DNA of 64,000 nt from Massilia solisilvae (GCF_024753215.1 NZ_JANUGV010000004.1:310001-374000); one strand, 5' to 3'. Counted from the stretch's first letter, positions 43,108 to 52,998 are shown. Notes: generated by a model from the sequence alone, not told the origin. Numbers and translations are program-made.

Positions 43108-44310
43108 ATGAGCGATCAAGCGTTCTACCAGCAGCTGCAGCAGAACCTGGCCAGCCTGCGCGAGCAGGGCCTGTTCAAGCCGGAACGCGTGCTCGCCTCG
43201 CGCCAGGGCGCGCAGGTGGTGTCGGAGGACGGCCGCACGCTCATCAACATGTGCGCCAATAACTACCTGGGCCTGTCGGGCGACCCCGAGACCGCGAAAG
43301 CCGCCGCCGCCGCGCTGGACAAATACGGCTACGGACTGTCGTCGGTGCGTTTCATCTGCGGCACCCAGACGGTGCACAAGGAGCTGGAGCGCGCGCTGTC
43401 GAACTTCCTCGGCACCGAAGACACCATCCTGTACGCGGCCGCGTTCGACGCCAACGGCGGCGTGTTCGAGCCGCTGTTCGACGAGAACGACGCCATCATC
43501 TCCGACGCGCTGAACCACGCCTCGCTCATTGACGGCATCCGCCTGTGCAAGGCCGCGCGCTACCGCTACGCCAACAACGACATGGCCGACCTGGAAAAGC
43601 AGCTGCAGGCCGCAACCGAGGCGGGCAAGCGCCACAAGGTGATCGTCACCGACGGCGTGTTCTCGATGGACGGCACCATCGCCCAGCTGGACAAGATCGT
43701 TGAGCTGGCCGAGAAATACGGTGCGCTGACCCTGGTGGACGACTCGCACGCGTCGGGCTTCATGGGCAAGACCGGCCGCGGCACGCACGAGCACTGCGGG
43801 GTGGTGGGCCGCATCGACATCATCACCGGCACGCTCGGCAAGGCGCTGGGCGGCGCCATGGGCGGCTTCACCTCGGGCCGCAAGGAAGTGATCGAGACGC
43901 TGCGCCAGAAGTCGCGCCCCTACCTGTTCTCCAACACGCTGGCCCCGATGATCGCCGGCGCTTCGCTCTCCGTGCTGGAGCGTATCAGCAAATCCACCGA
44001 GCTGCGCGACCGCCTGCACGAGAACACCGCCTACTTCCGCAAGGAGATCGAGCGTATCGGCTTCACCATCAGGCCGGGCACGCACCCGGTGGTGCCGGTC
44101 ATGCTGTTCGATGCCCCGGTGGCGCAGAAATTCGCCGCGCGCATGTTCGAACTGGGCGTGCTGCTGTCCGGCTTCTTCTACCCGGTCGTGCCGATGGGCC
44201 AGGCGCGCGTGCGCGTGCAGCTCTCGGCCGCGCACACCCGCGAACAGCTCGACACCGTGCTCAAGGCCTTCGAGCAGGCCGGCCGCGAGCTGGGCATCAT
44301 CAAACAATAA
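43108..44310 (+). CDS. kbl: Glycine C-acetyltransferase (2-amino-3-ketobutyrate CoA ligase)
   Basis: PLP enzyme converting 2-amino-3-ketobutyrate and CoA to glycine and acetyl-CoA, the second step of threonine breakdown. 400 aa, with NNYLGLSGD near the N-terminus, DDSHASGFMG and the PLP-binding Lys in GTLGKALGG. Its partner dehydrogenase follows after 22 nt. Confidence 0.95.
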   Translation: MSDQAFYQQLQQNLASLREQGLFKPERVLASRQGAQVVSEDGRTLINMCANNYLGLSGDPETAKAAAAALDKYGYGLSSVRFICGTQTVHKELERALSNFLGTEDTILYAAAFDANGGVFEPLFDENDAIISDALNHASLIDGIRLCKAARYRYANNDMADLEKQLQAATEAGKRHKVIVTDGVFSMDGTIAQLDKIVELAEKYGALTLVDDSHASGFMGKTGRGTHEHCGVVGRIDIITGTLGKALGGAMGGFTSGRKEVIETLRQKSRPYLFSNTLAPMIAGASLSVLERISKSTELRDRLHENTAYFRKEIERIGFTIRPGTHPVVPVMLFDAPVAQKFAARMFELGVLLSGFFYPVVPMGQARVRVQLSAAHTREQLDTVLKAFEQAGRELGIIKQ

Positions 44311-44332
44311 AACGATTTACACGAAAAAGCAC

Positions 44333-45295
44333 ATGGAACGCATCCTCATCATCGGCGCCAACGGACAGATCGGCAGCGAGCTCGTGACCGCGCTGGCGGA
44401 CAAGCATGGCCTTGACAACGTGATCGCCGCCGACATCAGCCCTGAGAACCGCTTCGGCGCCCGCCGCTACATGCAGCTGGACGTGCTGGACAAGGCGCGC
44501 CTGAGCGCCCTCGTCGCCGCCGAAGGCATCACCCAGGTGTACCAGCTGGCGGCGCTGCTGTCGGCCACCGGCGAAAAGGCGCCGCTCAAGGCCTGGACGC
44601 TCAACATGGACGGCCTGCTCAATATCCTCGAGATCGCGCGCGAGCGTGGCGAGGCCGGCAAGCCGCTGAAGGTGTTCTGGCCGTCCTCGATCGCCGCCTT
44701 CGGCCCCAACACCCCAAACGAAGGCACTCCGCAGTACACGATCATGGACCCGACCACGATCTATGGCATCAGCAAGCTGGCCGGCGAGCGCCTGTGCGAG
44801 TACTATCACACCAAATACGGCGTGGACGTGCGCAGCATACGCTACCCCGGCATCATCAGCTTCAAGTCGCCCCCGGGCGGCGGCACCACCGACTACGCCA
44901 TCGCGATCTTCCATGCGGCGCTGCGCGGCCAGACTTACGAGTGCTTCCTTGGCCCCGAGACCACACTGCCGATGATCTACATGCCGGACGCGATCCGCGC
45001 CACGGTGGAACTGATGGAAGCGCCGGCCGACAAGGTGAAGATCCGCTCGTCGTACAACGTGGCCGGGGTGTCGTTCAACCCGCGCGAGCTGGCCGCGGCG
45101 ATCGCGCGCGCGCTCCCCGAATTCAAGATCGCGTACAAGCCCGACAGCCGCCAGGCGATTGCCGATACCTGGCCGCGCAGCCTGGACGACAGCCGCGCGA
45201 GCGCCGACTGGGGCTGGAAGGCCCGCATCGGTGTCGAGGAGATGGTCGCCGACATGCTCAAGAATATCGACGTCAGCGTCAGCGAAGCAGCATAA
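44333..45295 (+). CDS. tdh: L-threonine 3-dehydrogenase, short-chain (epimerase-like) type
   Basis: Oxidises threonine to 2-amino-3-ketobutyrate with NAD. 320 aa, Rossmann motif IGANGQIGSE (6-15) and catalytic Tyr-x3-Lys in YGISK, with Ser in PSSIAAFG. This is the extended short-chain dehydrogenase form and not the zinc enzyme of E. coli. It is co-oriented with kbl. Confidence 0.9.
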   Translation: MERILIIGANGQIGSELVTALADKHGLDNVIAADISPENRFGARRYMQLDVLDKARLSALVAAEGITQVYQLAALLSATGEKAPLKAWTLNMDGLLNILEIARERGEAGKPLKVFWPSSIAAFGPNTPNEGTPQYTIMDPTTIYGISKLAGERLCEYYHTKYGVDVRSIRYPGIISFKSPPGGGTTDYAIAIFHAALRGQTYECFLGPETTLPMIYMPDAIRATVELMEAPADKVKIRSSYNVAGVSFNPRELAAAIARALPEFKIAYKPDSRQAIADTWPRSLDDSRASADWGWKARIGVEEMVADMLKNIDVSVSEAA

Positions 45296-45369
45296 AACAG
45301 CAAAGCCGCACAGACGGCGAGGGCCTGCACAGCGACGGGCCAACCATAAACACATCATGGAGACAGCTC

Positions 45370-46764
45370 ATGGACATGAGCGTATTTGACCTGTTCAAGA
45401 TCGGGATCGGGCCATCGAGCTCGCACACCGTGGGGCCGATGGTCGCCGCGCGCCGCTTCCTTGTCGATGCCGGGCCGCTCGACACCGTGGTCGCGGTGGA
45501 GGCGCACCTGTATGGCTCGCTCGCGCTCACCGGCGTTGGCCACGCGACCGACAAGGCCGTGATCCTTGGACTGATGGGCGAAACCCCGCAGCACGTCGAT
45601 CCCGATACGGTCGAGGACAAGCTCGCCGAGGCGGAGCTGGACGGCCGGCTCAAGCTGCTGGGCGAGAAGGACGTGCCGTTCACGGCGCGCGCCAATCTCA
45701 TCTGGCACAAGACCGAGACCCTGCCCGAGCACCCCAACGGGATGCGCTTCGTGCTGCGGTACGCCGACGGCCATACGGCGGAAAAGATCTACTATTCGGT
45801 CGGCGGCGGCTTCATCACCGCGGCTGGCGAAACCCAGGCGGCGCCACAGCAGGCCGCGCGCTCTCAGGTGCCGTACCCGTTCGACACCATGACCCAGCTG
45901 CTCGCGCATGGCAAGCAGCATGGCCTGTCGATCCCGCGCATGCTGCGCGAGAACGAGTGCGCGCGCATGGGCGAACAAGACCTGGACGCGGGCCTGGACC
46001 GCATCTGGCAGGTGATGCGCGACTGTATCGCGCACGGGCTGGTCACGCACGGCCAACTGCCGGGTGGCCTGAACGTGCGGCGCCGCGCCGCCAAGTTGTG
46101 GAAGCAGGAGCAGGACGCCGCCGCATCGGGTGTGCACCGCAACGAGCTGCCGCATGACGCGCTGAACCACGTGAGCCTGTTCGCGATGGCCGTCAACGAG
46201 GAAAACGCGGCCGGCGGCCGTGTCGTCACCGCCCCGACCAACGGCGCCGCCGGGATCATTCCGGCCGTTCTGCGCTACTACGCGCAGGACTGCCGCCCGA
46301 GCGACCCGAATTGCGGCATCCGCGACTTCCTGCTCACATCGGCCGCCATCGGCATGCTCTGCAAGCGCAACGCCTCGATCTCCGGCGCCGAGATCGGCTG
46401 CCAGGGCGAGGTCGGCGTGGCCTGCGCCATGGCCGCCGCCGGGCTGGTCGCCGCACTCGGTGGGACGAATGAGCAGATCGAAAATGCCGCTGAAATCGGC
46501 ATCGAGCACCACCTTGGCATGACCTGCGACCCGATCGGCGGGCTGGTGCAGATCCCCTGCATCGAGCGTAACGGCATGGGGGCCATCAAGGCGATCACCG
46601 CGGCGTCCCTCGCGCTCAAGGGCGACGGCACCCACTTCGTGAGCCTGGACGACGTCATTGAAACCATGCGCCAGACCGGTTTCGACATGCAGGCCAAGTA
46701 CAAGGAAACCTCGCTGGGCGGCCTGGCGATCCATGTGGTTACGGTCAACCACGCAGCCTGCTGA
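45370..46764 (+). CDS. sdaA: L-serine dehydratase (iron-sulfur)
   Basis: Deaminates serine to pyruvate and ammonia with a 4Fe-4S cluster. 464 aa, single-chain form: beta domain with GIGPSSSHTVGP near the start, alpha domain with APTNGAAGIIP and Cys candidates in GCQGEVG, MTCDPIGG and IPCIERN. GGAG lies seven nt before ATG 45370. With kbl-tdh it completes threonine to glycine/serine to pyruvate. Confidence 0.93.
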   Translation: MDMSVFDLFKIGIGPSSSHTVGPMVAARRFLVDAGPLDTVVAVEAHLYGSLALTGVGHATDKAVILGLMGETPQHVDPDTVEDKLAEAELDGRLKLLGEKDVPFTARANLIWHKTETLPEHPNGMRFVLRYADGHTAEKIYYSVGGGFITAAGETQAAPQQAARSQVPYPFDTMTQLLAHGKQHGLSIPRMLRENECARMGEQDLDAGLDRIWQVMRDCIAHGLVTHGQLPGGLNVRRRAAKLWKQEQDAAASGVHRNELPHDALNHVSLFAMAVNEENAAGGRVVTAPTNGAAGIIPAVLRYYAQDCRPSDPNCGIRDFLLTSAAIGMLCKRNASISGAEIGCQGEVGVACAMAAAGLVAALGGTNEQIENAAEIGIEHHLGMTCDPIGGLVQIPCIERNGMGAIKAITAASLALKGDGTHFVSLDDVIETMRQTGFDMQAKYKETSLGGLAIHVVTVNHAAC

Positions 46765-46781
46765 TAGCGCCGCGTACGCAT

Positions 46782-46809
46782 GTTGCCCCCGCCCCGGCGG
46801 GGGCGCAAC
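46782..46809. terminator. Strong hairpin after sdaA
   Basis: GTTGCCCCCGCC paired with GGCGGGGGC/GCAAC. There is no T-tract, so termination is uncertain. A TATAAT box at 46844-46849 follows as a possible thrC promoter element. Confidence 0.4.
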
Positions 46810-46889
46810 TGCCCCGAAAACGGCCCAGCCCCGGTCGAAGCACTATAATAACCCTCGACCTGAGCATCCCAACCCGATTTTCGACCCCT

Positions 46890-48365
46890 ATGCAATACGT
46901 CTCGACCCGCGCGACCGCCGAATCGTCCGCCCGTAATCCGAACCACTTTTCCGATATCCTGCTGGGCGGCCTGGCCCCCGACGGCGGCCTGTTCCTCCCG
47001 GCCGAGTACCCCAGGGTGACCGGCGCCGAGCTGGACGCATGGCGCACGCTGCCGTACGCCGGGCTGGCGTATGAAATCCTGCGCAAGTTCGCGACCGACA
47101 TTCCGGACGCCGACCTGAAGGCATTAACGGCAAAGACCTACACCGCCGACGTCTACCGCAACGCGCGCGCAGGCGACAATCCTGCCGACATCACCCCGCT
47201 GCGCGAACTCGAGCGCGACGGCGACAAGGTGCTGGTGCTGCAATCGCTGTCCAACGGCCCCACGCTCGCGTTCAAGGACATGGCGATGCAGCTCCTGGGG
47301 AACCTGTTCGAATACGCGTTGGCGAAGAACGACGACGAACTGAACATCTTTGGCGCCACCTCGGGCGACACCGGCAGCGCCGCCGAGTACGCGATGCGCG
47401 GCAAGCGCGGCATTCGCGTGTTCATGCTCTCTCCGCACAAGAAGATGAGCGCGTTCCAGACCGCGCAGATGTTCAGCCTGCACGACCCGAACATCTTCAA
47501 CATCGCGGTCGAAGGCGTGTTCGACGACTGCCAGGACATGGTCAAGGCCGTGTCGAACGACCTGTCGTTCAAGGCGCGCCACAAGATCGGCACCGTCAAT
47601 TCGATCAACTGGGCACGCGTGGTGGCCCAGGTGGTGTACTACTTCCGCGGCTATCTCGCGGCCACCACCTCCAACGACCAGAAGGTCTCGTTCACCGTCC
47701 CCTCGGGGAACTTCGGCAATATCTGCGCCGGCCACATCGCGCGCATGATGGGCCTGCCGATCGACCAGCTGATCGTCGCCACCAACGAAAACGACGTGCT
47801 CGACGAGTTCTTCCGCACCGGCCGCTACCGCGTGCGCAAGTCGGCCGAGACCTTCCACACCACCAGCCCGTCGATGGACATCTCCAAGGCGTCCAACTTC
47901 GAGCGCTTCGTGTATGACCTGGTGGGCCGCGACCCCGAGCGCGTGCGCGCGCTGTTCCGCAAGGTCGATACCGAAGGCGGCTTCGACCTGTCCGGCGCGC
48001 CGGGCAGCGACGGCGACGAGTTCGCCAAGGTCGCCGGCTACGGTTTCGCGTCCGGCAAATCGACGCACGCCGACCGCATTGCGACCATCCGCAATGTGTT
48101 CGAGAAGAGCGGCCTGACCATCGACACCCATACCGCCGACGGCGTCAAGGTCGCGCGCGAACATGTGCGCGCCGGCGTGCCGATGATCGTGCTGGAAACG
48201 GCGCTGGCCGCCAAGTTCAACGAGACCATCGTCGAGGCCCTCGGCCGCAATGCGGACCGTCCGTCCGGCTTCGAGGACATCGAGTCGCTGCCGCAGAAAT
48301 ACGTGGTGATGAAGCCGAACGTCGACGAGATGAAGACCTTCATCGCCGCACATACGGGACTGTAA
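46890..48365 (+). CDS. thrC: Threonine synthase
   Basis: PLP enzyme making threonine from O-phosphohomoserine. 491 aa, long bacterial form: start YVSTRATAESSARN, PLP Lys in GPTLAFKDMAMQ (about 115), phosphate-binding FGATSGDTGSAA. moeA starts 2 nt after the stop, an order often seen in Burkholderiales. Confidence 0.95.
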   Translation: MQYVSTRATAESSARNPNHFSDILLGGLAPDGGLFLPAEYPRVTGAELDAWRTLPYAGLAYEILRKFATDIPDADLKALTAKTYTADVYRNARAGDNPADITPLRELERDGDKVLVLQSLSNGPTLAFKDMAMQLLGNLFEYALAKNDDELNIFGATSGDTGSAAEYAMRGKRGIRVFMLSPHKKMSAFQTAQMFSLHDPNIFNIAVEGVFDDCQDMVKAVSNDLSFKARHKIGTVNSINWARVVAQVVYYFRGYLAATTSNDQKVSFTVPSGNFGNICAGHIARMMGLPIDQLIVATNENDVLDEFFRTGRYRVRKSAETFHTTSPSMDISKASNFERFVYDLVGRDPERVRALFRKVDTEGGFDLSGAPGSDGDEFAKVAGYGFASGKSTHADRIATIRNVFEKSGLTIDTHTADGVKVAREHVRAGVPMIVLETALAAKFNETIVEALGRNADRPSGFEDIESLPQKYVVMKPNVDEMKTFIAAHTGL

Positions 48366-48367
48366 CC

Positions 48368-49603
48368 ATGGCCGAACAACCAGCTCGCAAACCCATGCTG
48401 TCCGTGCGCGAGGCGCTCGATTTCCTGCTGTCGGCCGCAAGGCCGGTCGAGGGGATCGAGACCATCCCGACGCTTGAGGCGAACGGGCGCGTGCTGGCGC
48501 AGGACCAGGCGTCCACCCTCAACGTGCCGTCCGCCGACAACACGCAGATGGACGGCTACGCGGTGCGCGCGGCCGACTGCGCCAGCGGCAGCGCCCGGCT
48601 GCATATCGCACAGCGCATCCCGGCGGGCCATGTCGGCCAGCCATTGGCCAGCGGCTCGGCAGCGCGCATCTTCACTGGCGCCCTGATTCCGGAGGGCGCC
48701 GACGCGGTGGTGATGCAGGAACAGTGCGAGGCAGATGGCGAACATGTCATCGTCAAGCACGCGCCCAGACCCGGCGAATGGATCCGCCGCACCGGCGAGG
48801 ACATCGTGGCCGGTTCAGTGATCCTGCCGGCGGGCACGCGGCTGCGCGCGCAGGAACTCGGGCTGGCCGCGTCGGTGGGGCTGGCGAGCCTGCCCGTGCG
48901 CCGGCGCGTGCGCGTGGCGGTGTTTTTCACCGGCGACGAACTGGCGATGCCGGGCGAGCCGCTGGCGCCAGGCGCGATCTACAACTCCAACCGCTTTACC
49001 CTGCGCGGCCTGCTGCAGAACTTCGGCTGCGAGATCAGCGACTTCGGCATCGTGCCCGACTCGCTCGACGCCACCCGCTCGACCCTGCGCGAGGCCGCGC
49101 GCGGCCATGACCTGATCATCACCTCCGGTGGCGTGTCGGTGGGCGAGGAAGACCACATCAAGCCGGCGGTCGAAGCGGAAGGGCGCCTGAACATGTGGCA
49201 GATCGCCGTCAAGCCGGGCAAGCCGCTGGCATTCGGCGAGGTGCGGCGCGAGGACGGATCGGCCTTCTTCCTCGGCCTGCCGGGCAACCCGGTGTCGAGT
49301 TTCATCACTTTCCTGCTGTTCGTGCGGCCCTTCCTGCTGCGCCTGCAGGGTGTGAGTAGACCGGTCGAGCCGCGCACCTATCCGATGCGCGCCGACTTCG
49401 ACTGGCCCAAGGCCGACCGGCGCAACGAATTTCTGCGCGCCGGGATCAATGCCGAGGGCGGCCTCGACCTGTTCCCCAACCAGGGCTCGGGCGTGCTCAC
49501 CTCGACCGTGTGGGGCGAGGGCCTGATTGACAATCCGCCGGGGCACCCGATTGCGAAGGGCGACACCGTGCGTTTCATCCCGTTCGCCGAACTGCAGCAC
49601 TAG
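48368..49603 (+). CDS. moeA: Molybdopterin molybdenumtransferase
   Basis: Inserts molybdate into adenylylated molybdopterin. 411 aa with N-terminal PSADNTQMDGYAVR (about 55-68), the MoCF-like core with SGGVSVGEEDHIK, LPGNPVSSF, and the C-terminal beta domain. Coupled to thrC and followed by moaD. Confidence 0.93.
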   Translation: MAEQPARKPMLSVREALDFLLSAARPVEGIETIPTLEANGRVLAQDQASTLNVPSADNTQMDGYAVRAADCASGSARLHIAQRIPAGHVGQPLASGSAARIFTGALIPEGADAVVMQEQCEADGEHVIVKHAPRPGEWIRRTGEDIVAGSVILPAGTRLRAQELGLAASVGLASLPVRRRVRVAVFFTGDELAMPGEPLAPGAIYNSNRFTLRGLLQNFGCEISDFGIVPDSLDATRSTLREAARGHDLIITSGGVSVGEEDHIKPAVEAEGRLNMWQIAVKPGKPLAFGEVRREDGSAFFLGLPGNPVSSFITFLLFVRPFLLRLQGVSRPVEPRTYPMRADFDWPKADRRNEFLRAGINAEGGLDLFPNQGSGVLTSTVWGEGLIDNPPGHPIAKGDTVRFIPFAELQH

Positions 49604-49610
49604 GAGTCGC

Positions 49611-49868
49611 ATGAAGATCACTTTGCGTTTTTTTGCCAGCGTGCGCGAAGCACTCGGCGTGTCGCAGGAAAGCGTGTCGCTGCCTGCAGAGGTGTCCACT
49701 GTCGGCGCGCTGCGCGATTTCCTGATCGCGCGCGGTGGTGCGTGGGCCGAGGCCTTGTCTCACGAACGCGCGCTGCGCATGGCCTTCAACCAGGTCATGT
49801 GCGAGTCCGGCACGCCGTTGCGTGACGGGGCAGAGGTCGCGTTCTTCCCGCCGGTGACCGGCGGTTGA
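49611..49868 (+). CDS. moaD: Molybdopterin synthase small subunit
   Basis: 85-aa ubiquitin-like sulfur carrier ending in the required Gly-Gly (FFPPVTGG). AGGAG at 49602-49606 gives good spacing. moaE, usually next, is not present; the convergent malonate operon begins 2 nt after the stop. Confidence 0.93.
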   Translation: MKITLRFFASVREALGVSQESVSLPAEVSTVGALRDFLIARGGAWAEALSHERALRMAFNQVMCESGTPLRDGAEVAFFPPVTGG

Positions 49869-49870
49869 GC

Positions 49871-50770
49871 TCAGCTGGCCTGGCGTTCGATCCAGGCCAC
49901 GATCCCTTCGATACTCCTGAATTCGGAAACCGAGCGGCACGCCAGGTCGGGATAGCGCGACCTGAACATGCGCGCCAGGGACGCGCCAGGCCCGAGTTCC
50001 AGTGCCACCGTGGCGCCCGCTTCGACGGCGGCGTCCATGCACGCATCCCAAACAATCGTCTGCGCGAGCTGGCGCGAGAGGTGCTCCACTGCGCGCGCCT
50101 TGTCGTCGACGCGTGATGCATCGATGCCTGACAGGACCGGGCAAAGCGGCATCCCGAACGGCGCGCCCTGCAGCGTTGCCGCGAAAGGCGCGACGGCGCC
50201 AGCCATCAGCGGCGTGTGCGATGCGACCGCCACCGGCAGCAACTGGCACCGTCCGCCGCGGGCCGCGGCCGCGCGCTCAACTTCCAGTAACGCAGTTCGA
50301 CCGCCGCCGACGATGCAGCTGTCCCCGGCAGTGACGATGGCCACCGCGGCGCCATGCTGCTCGGCCAGCGCGCGCGCCTGCTGAACCGGCAATGCGCTCA
50401 CGGCCAGCATGGCCTGGTCCGGGTGCGCTGCCCCGGCCTGGTCCATCAATCCCGCGCGCGCTGCCGCGAGCTCCACCGCCTGCCCGGCTGTGAAGGCCCC
50501 CGCGACCGCGTAGGCGGCCAGTTCGCCGATGCTGTACCCGGCCGCAAGCGAAGGTTGGGGAATGCGGTCGCGTAGCGCTTCCCAGATCGCCAGCGTTGCG
50601 GTGACGATCAAGGGCTGGGCCACACGGTTGTCGAACATGTCCGCCTCGGTGAACGCGGGAGCATGCCGGGCGATGAACTCGGCCGCGCGCTCGTCGGCGC
50701 GCGCGATGTCGAACATCGCCGGGCTCTGGCTGCCTTGGCCGGGACAGAGGATCAACAGACGCGTCGTCAT
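49871..50770 (-). CDS. mdcH: Malonate decarboxylase epsilon subunit (malonyl transferase)
   Basis: Loads malonate from malonyl-CoA onto the MdcC prosthetic group. 299 aa acyltransferase fold: CPGQGSQSP (9-17), nucleophile Ser in AGYSIGELAAY, His in VASHTPLM. Start ATG 50770 overlaps the mdcB stop (ATGA). Last gene of the operon. Confidence 0.9.
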   Translation of the reverse strand: MTTRLLILCPGQGSQSPAMFDIARADERAAEFIARHAPAFTEADMFDNRVAQPLIVTATLAIWEALRDRIPQPSLAAGYSIGELAAYAVAGAFTAGQAVELAAARAGLMDQAGAAHPDQAMLAVSALPVQQARALAEQHGAAVAIVTAGDSCIVGGGRTALLEVERAAAARGGRCQLLPVAVASHTPLMAGAVAPFAATLQGAPFGMPLCPVLSGIDASRVDDKARAVEHLSRQLAQTIVWDACMDAAVEAGATVALELGPGASLARMFRSRYPDLACRSVSEFRSIEGIVAWIERQAS

Positions 50771-51660
50771 GGGATTGGCTGCGTGGTGACGCTGTGGACC
50801 AGGCAGGTGGCCGCCAGCAGGTCGGCCGCGCCGCCAGGGGAGATGCGGCGGGCCACGAACTGCCGGTGGCAGTGCAGCGCCGCCTCCTTCCATGCCGGAT
50901 GGGCGGTGCCGCCGAGGTCCAGAAAACAGCGCGCGCGTTCACGCACCAGCGCAGCGCCTTCGCTGCCGGCGCGGTGGAAGACGTTGGTGTCGCTCATGTG
51001 CGCCATCAGCGCGAACAGCGTGTCGATCCGCGCGCGGTAGTGGCCGCGCCCGGCCGCAAGTTTGCCGGCCAGCGCGGGCAGGGCGACCTCGAACACGGAC
51101 GGGAATCCAAGCGCCGCTTCTTCGCGCGCACCGCTTGCGCCATGCAGGGCGGCGGCGCGCAGGCCATTCGAGGCGGCGCCGCATTCGGCGGTGTGGCCGG
51201 CCAACTCCGCGCCCCAGCTCAGCAGGAGCACGGCGCGCAGCGTCGAGGGAGTGAGCCGCATCGATTGCGCGCGCGCTCGTCCGATGGCGGCGCACAGCAG
51301 TCCCACGCTGAAGATCGCGCCGCGGTGGGTATTGATGCCGCCGGTGGCCTTGAGCATGCGCTTTTCGGCCTCGATGCCGAGCTGCTTGAGCCGCGCGAAC
51401 GGCGCGCCGTCGATCCCAGCCTGGCAGATCGCGCCAAAGTAGCGGCGCAACGCGAACATGCTGCGCATGAAGGTGGCGGCGTTCATGTCGGTGTGGCTGC
51501 CGTTGTCCACCAGAGAGACCAGGCCCGGCTTTGGATAGAGGGCCAGCTCGGTGTACAGGCAGCGCACCGCAACGCGCGCGACCTCGGCGCATAAGCTGCG
51601 CTGCCAGAAAGGCGCGGCAGGCCAGGCGGCATGGTGGGCCGTTGCCAGGTGGGTCATCAT
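50767..51660 (-). CDS. mdcB: Triphosphoribosyl-dephospho-CoA synthase
   Basis: Makes the precursor of the MdcC prosthetic group from ATP and dephospho-CoA. 297 aa, CitG/MdcB family: PKPGLVSLVDNGSHTDM, TGGINTHRGAIFS and MSDTNVFHRAG. ATG 51660 overlaps the mdcG stop; a second ATG directly follows. Confidence 0.9.
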   Translation of the reverse strand: MMTHLATAHHAAWPAAPFWQRSLCAEVARVAVRCLYTELALYPKPGLVSLVDNGSHTDMNAATFMRSMFALRRYFGAICQAGIDGAPFARLKQLGIEAEKRMLKATGGINTHRGAIFSVGLLCAAIGRARAQSMRLTPSTLRAVLLLSWGAELAGHTAECGAASNGLRAAALHGASGAREEAALGFPSVFEVALPALAGKLAAGRGHYRARIDTLFALMAHMSDTNVFHRAGSEGAALVRERARCFLDLGGTAHPAWKEAALHCHRQFVARRISPGGAADLLAATCLVHSVTTQPIP

Positions 51661-52298
51661 GCTTCCAACGCCGCAGCCAGCTCGTCGGGCGAGACCAGCC
51701 GCACCTCGTCGATGCGTTTTGCCAGTACCTTGCGCCCGCTGCCGCGCGCATCGCGCCACTCCTTCCAGGCCACAGCGGCGCCGCCGGGGAAGACGACTTC
51801 GCCGTCCAGCGGCAAGCGTTCTGCCACATGGGACAGCAGCGCGATGCCCGCGTCCAACGCCACCTGATCGGTGGGCGCGAACAGCACGTCGATATCGGAA
51901 GAGGGCGTGAGGTAGTCCAGCCCGGTGAAGGCCTGCATCGCCAGCGAACCATAGACGCGCAGCTGCAGGTCGGACAGCAGGCCGAGCGCGGCCCGCCACC
52001 CGGCTGGCGCGGCATCGACAGCGCGTGCCAGCGCAAACGCGCCAGTGCGGCGGTCGATCGAGGACAAGCGCAGCCGCAGCGCAACGCGTGGCTTGATGCC
52101 GGTCTCACGGTCAGGCGGCAGCGGAATCCCGGCGCAGACGAAGCCATCTGCCAGGTTGGCATCGTTGCGGCGTACCACGGCGGGCCAGTTTGCACGCCGC
52201 CAGCGCTCGACCGGCGCGCGCAATGGCGCCGGCACTTGCGCCAGCGCCTCGCTCCATCCGTCCGGAGTCAGCCAGACAATGTCATGACGCGAGTACAT
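51657..52298 (-). CDS. mdcG: Phosphoribosyl-dephospho-CoA transferase
   Basis: Attaches the prosthetic group to MdcC. 213 aa; nucleotidyl-transferase-like core YGSLAMQAFTGLDYLTPSSDIDVLF with the paired Asp of SDIDVLF. ATG 52298 lies 17 nt inside the end of mdcE with GGGTAG upstream. Confidence 0.88.
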   Translation of the reverse strand: MYSRHDIVWLTPDGWSEALAQVPAPLRAPVERWRRANWPAVVRRNDANLADGFVCAGIPLPPDRETGIKPRVALRLRLSSIDRRTGAFALARAVDAAPAGWRAALGLLSDLQLRVYGSLAMQAFTGLDYLTPSSDIDVLFAPTDQVALDAGIALLSHVAERLPLDGEVVFPGGAAVAWKEWRDARGSGRKVLAKRIDEVRLVSPDELAAALEA

Positions 52299-52998
52299 CA
52301 CTACCCGAGACGATTGCATCGGCGACCGGCTTGGCCAGCTTGCGCCCGCCGCGCCACAGGCCGAGGGCCGCGCGCTCGTCGGAGCGGTGCTCGGCAGCCA
52401 TGGCTGTCTCGAGCTGCTCGGCCAGGTCGCCCGACCAGATCTCCTGAACCCCGCCCATGCGCAGGTAGTTTTCGGCGCCTGGCGCAAAGACCGGGTTGCT
52501 GCCCGCGAGCTCGACGAGGCGTTCTTCCGGCACCTTGGTGATGCGCGCCATTGCGGGCAGCGCCATCACGCGGATCGTCGATTCGGGCAGCGCGTAGCAT
52601 GCGTCGGCCATCAGGCCGCTGGTGATGAAACCGCCCGACAGCGCCTGGTCGTACACCAGGCCGATCACCCGGTGCCCACGGCGGCGTGCGAAGTCCACGC
52701 ACTTGCCCAGATGCGCCATGTAGCTGTTAATGCCCAACATCTCGTCGCGGTGCCGCAGCCGCTGGCCGACCGTGTCCACCAGCAGCATGATGGCCCGTCC
52801 CGGATGCTCGCGCACCGTCTGCAGGATGAAGCGGGCCTGCGCCAGCGCGATCTCCACGCCAATCGGCGCATGCCCGGTCGTGCCGACCACGGCGACCGTT
52901 TCGCCAGCCGCCTGCGCCGTCCCGCTCAGGAACAGGTCCTGCTCGCTGATCTCGTAACCGCCCGGGAAAAGCTGGTCCGCCAGGGTTTTCCAGTCCAT
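52282..52998 (-). CDS. mdcE: Malonate decarboxylase gamma subunit
   Basis: 238-aa crotonase/carboxyltransferase-fold subunit that forms the decarboxylase core with MdcD. It includes LLVDTVGQRLRHRDE and DQALSGGFITSG. ATG 52998 shares a base with the mdcD stop (TGATG). Confidence 0.9.
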   Translation of the reverse strand: MDWKTLADQLFPGGYEISEQDLFLSGTAQAAGETVAVVGTTGHAPIGVEIALAQARFILQTVREHPGRAIMLLVDTVGQRLRHRDEMLGINSYMAHLGKCVDFARRRGHRVIGLVYDQALSGGFITSGLMADACYALPESTIRVMALPAMARITKVPEERLVELAGSNPVFAPGAENYLRMGGVQEIWSGDLAEQLETAMAAEHRSDERAALGLWRGGRKLAKPVADAIVSGSDVLAS

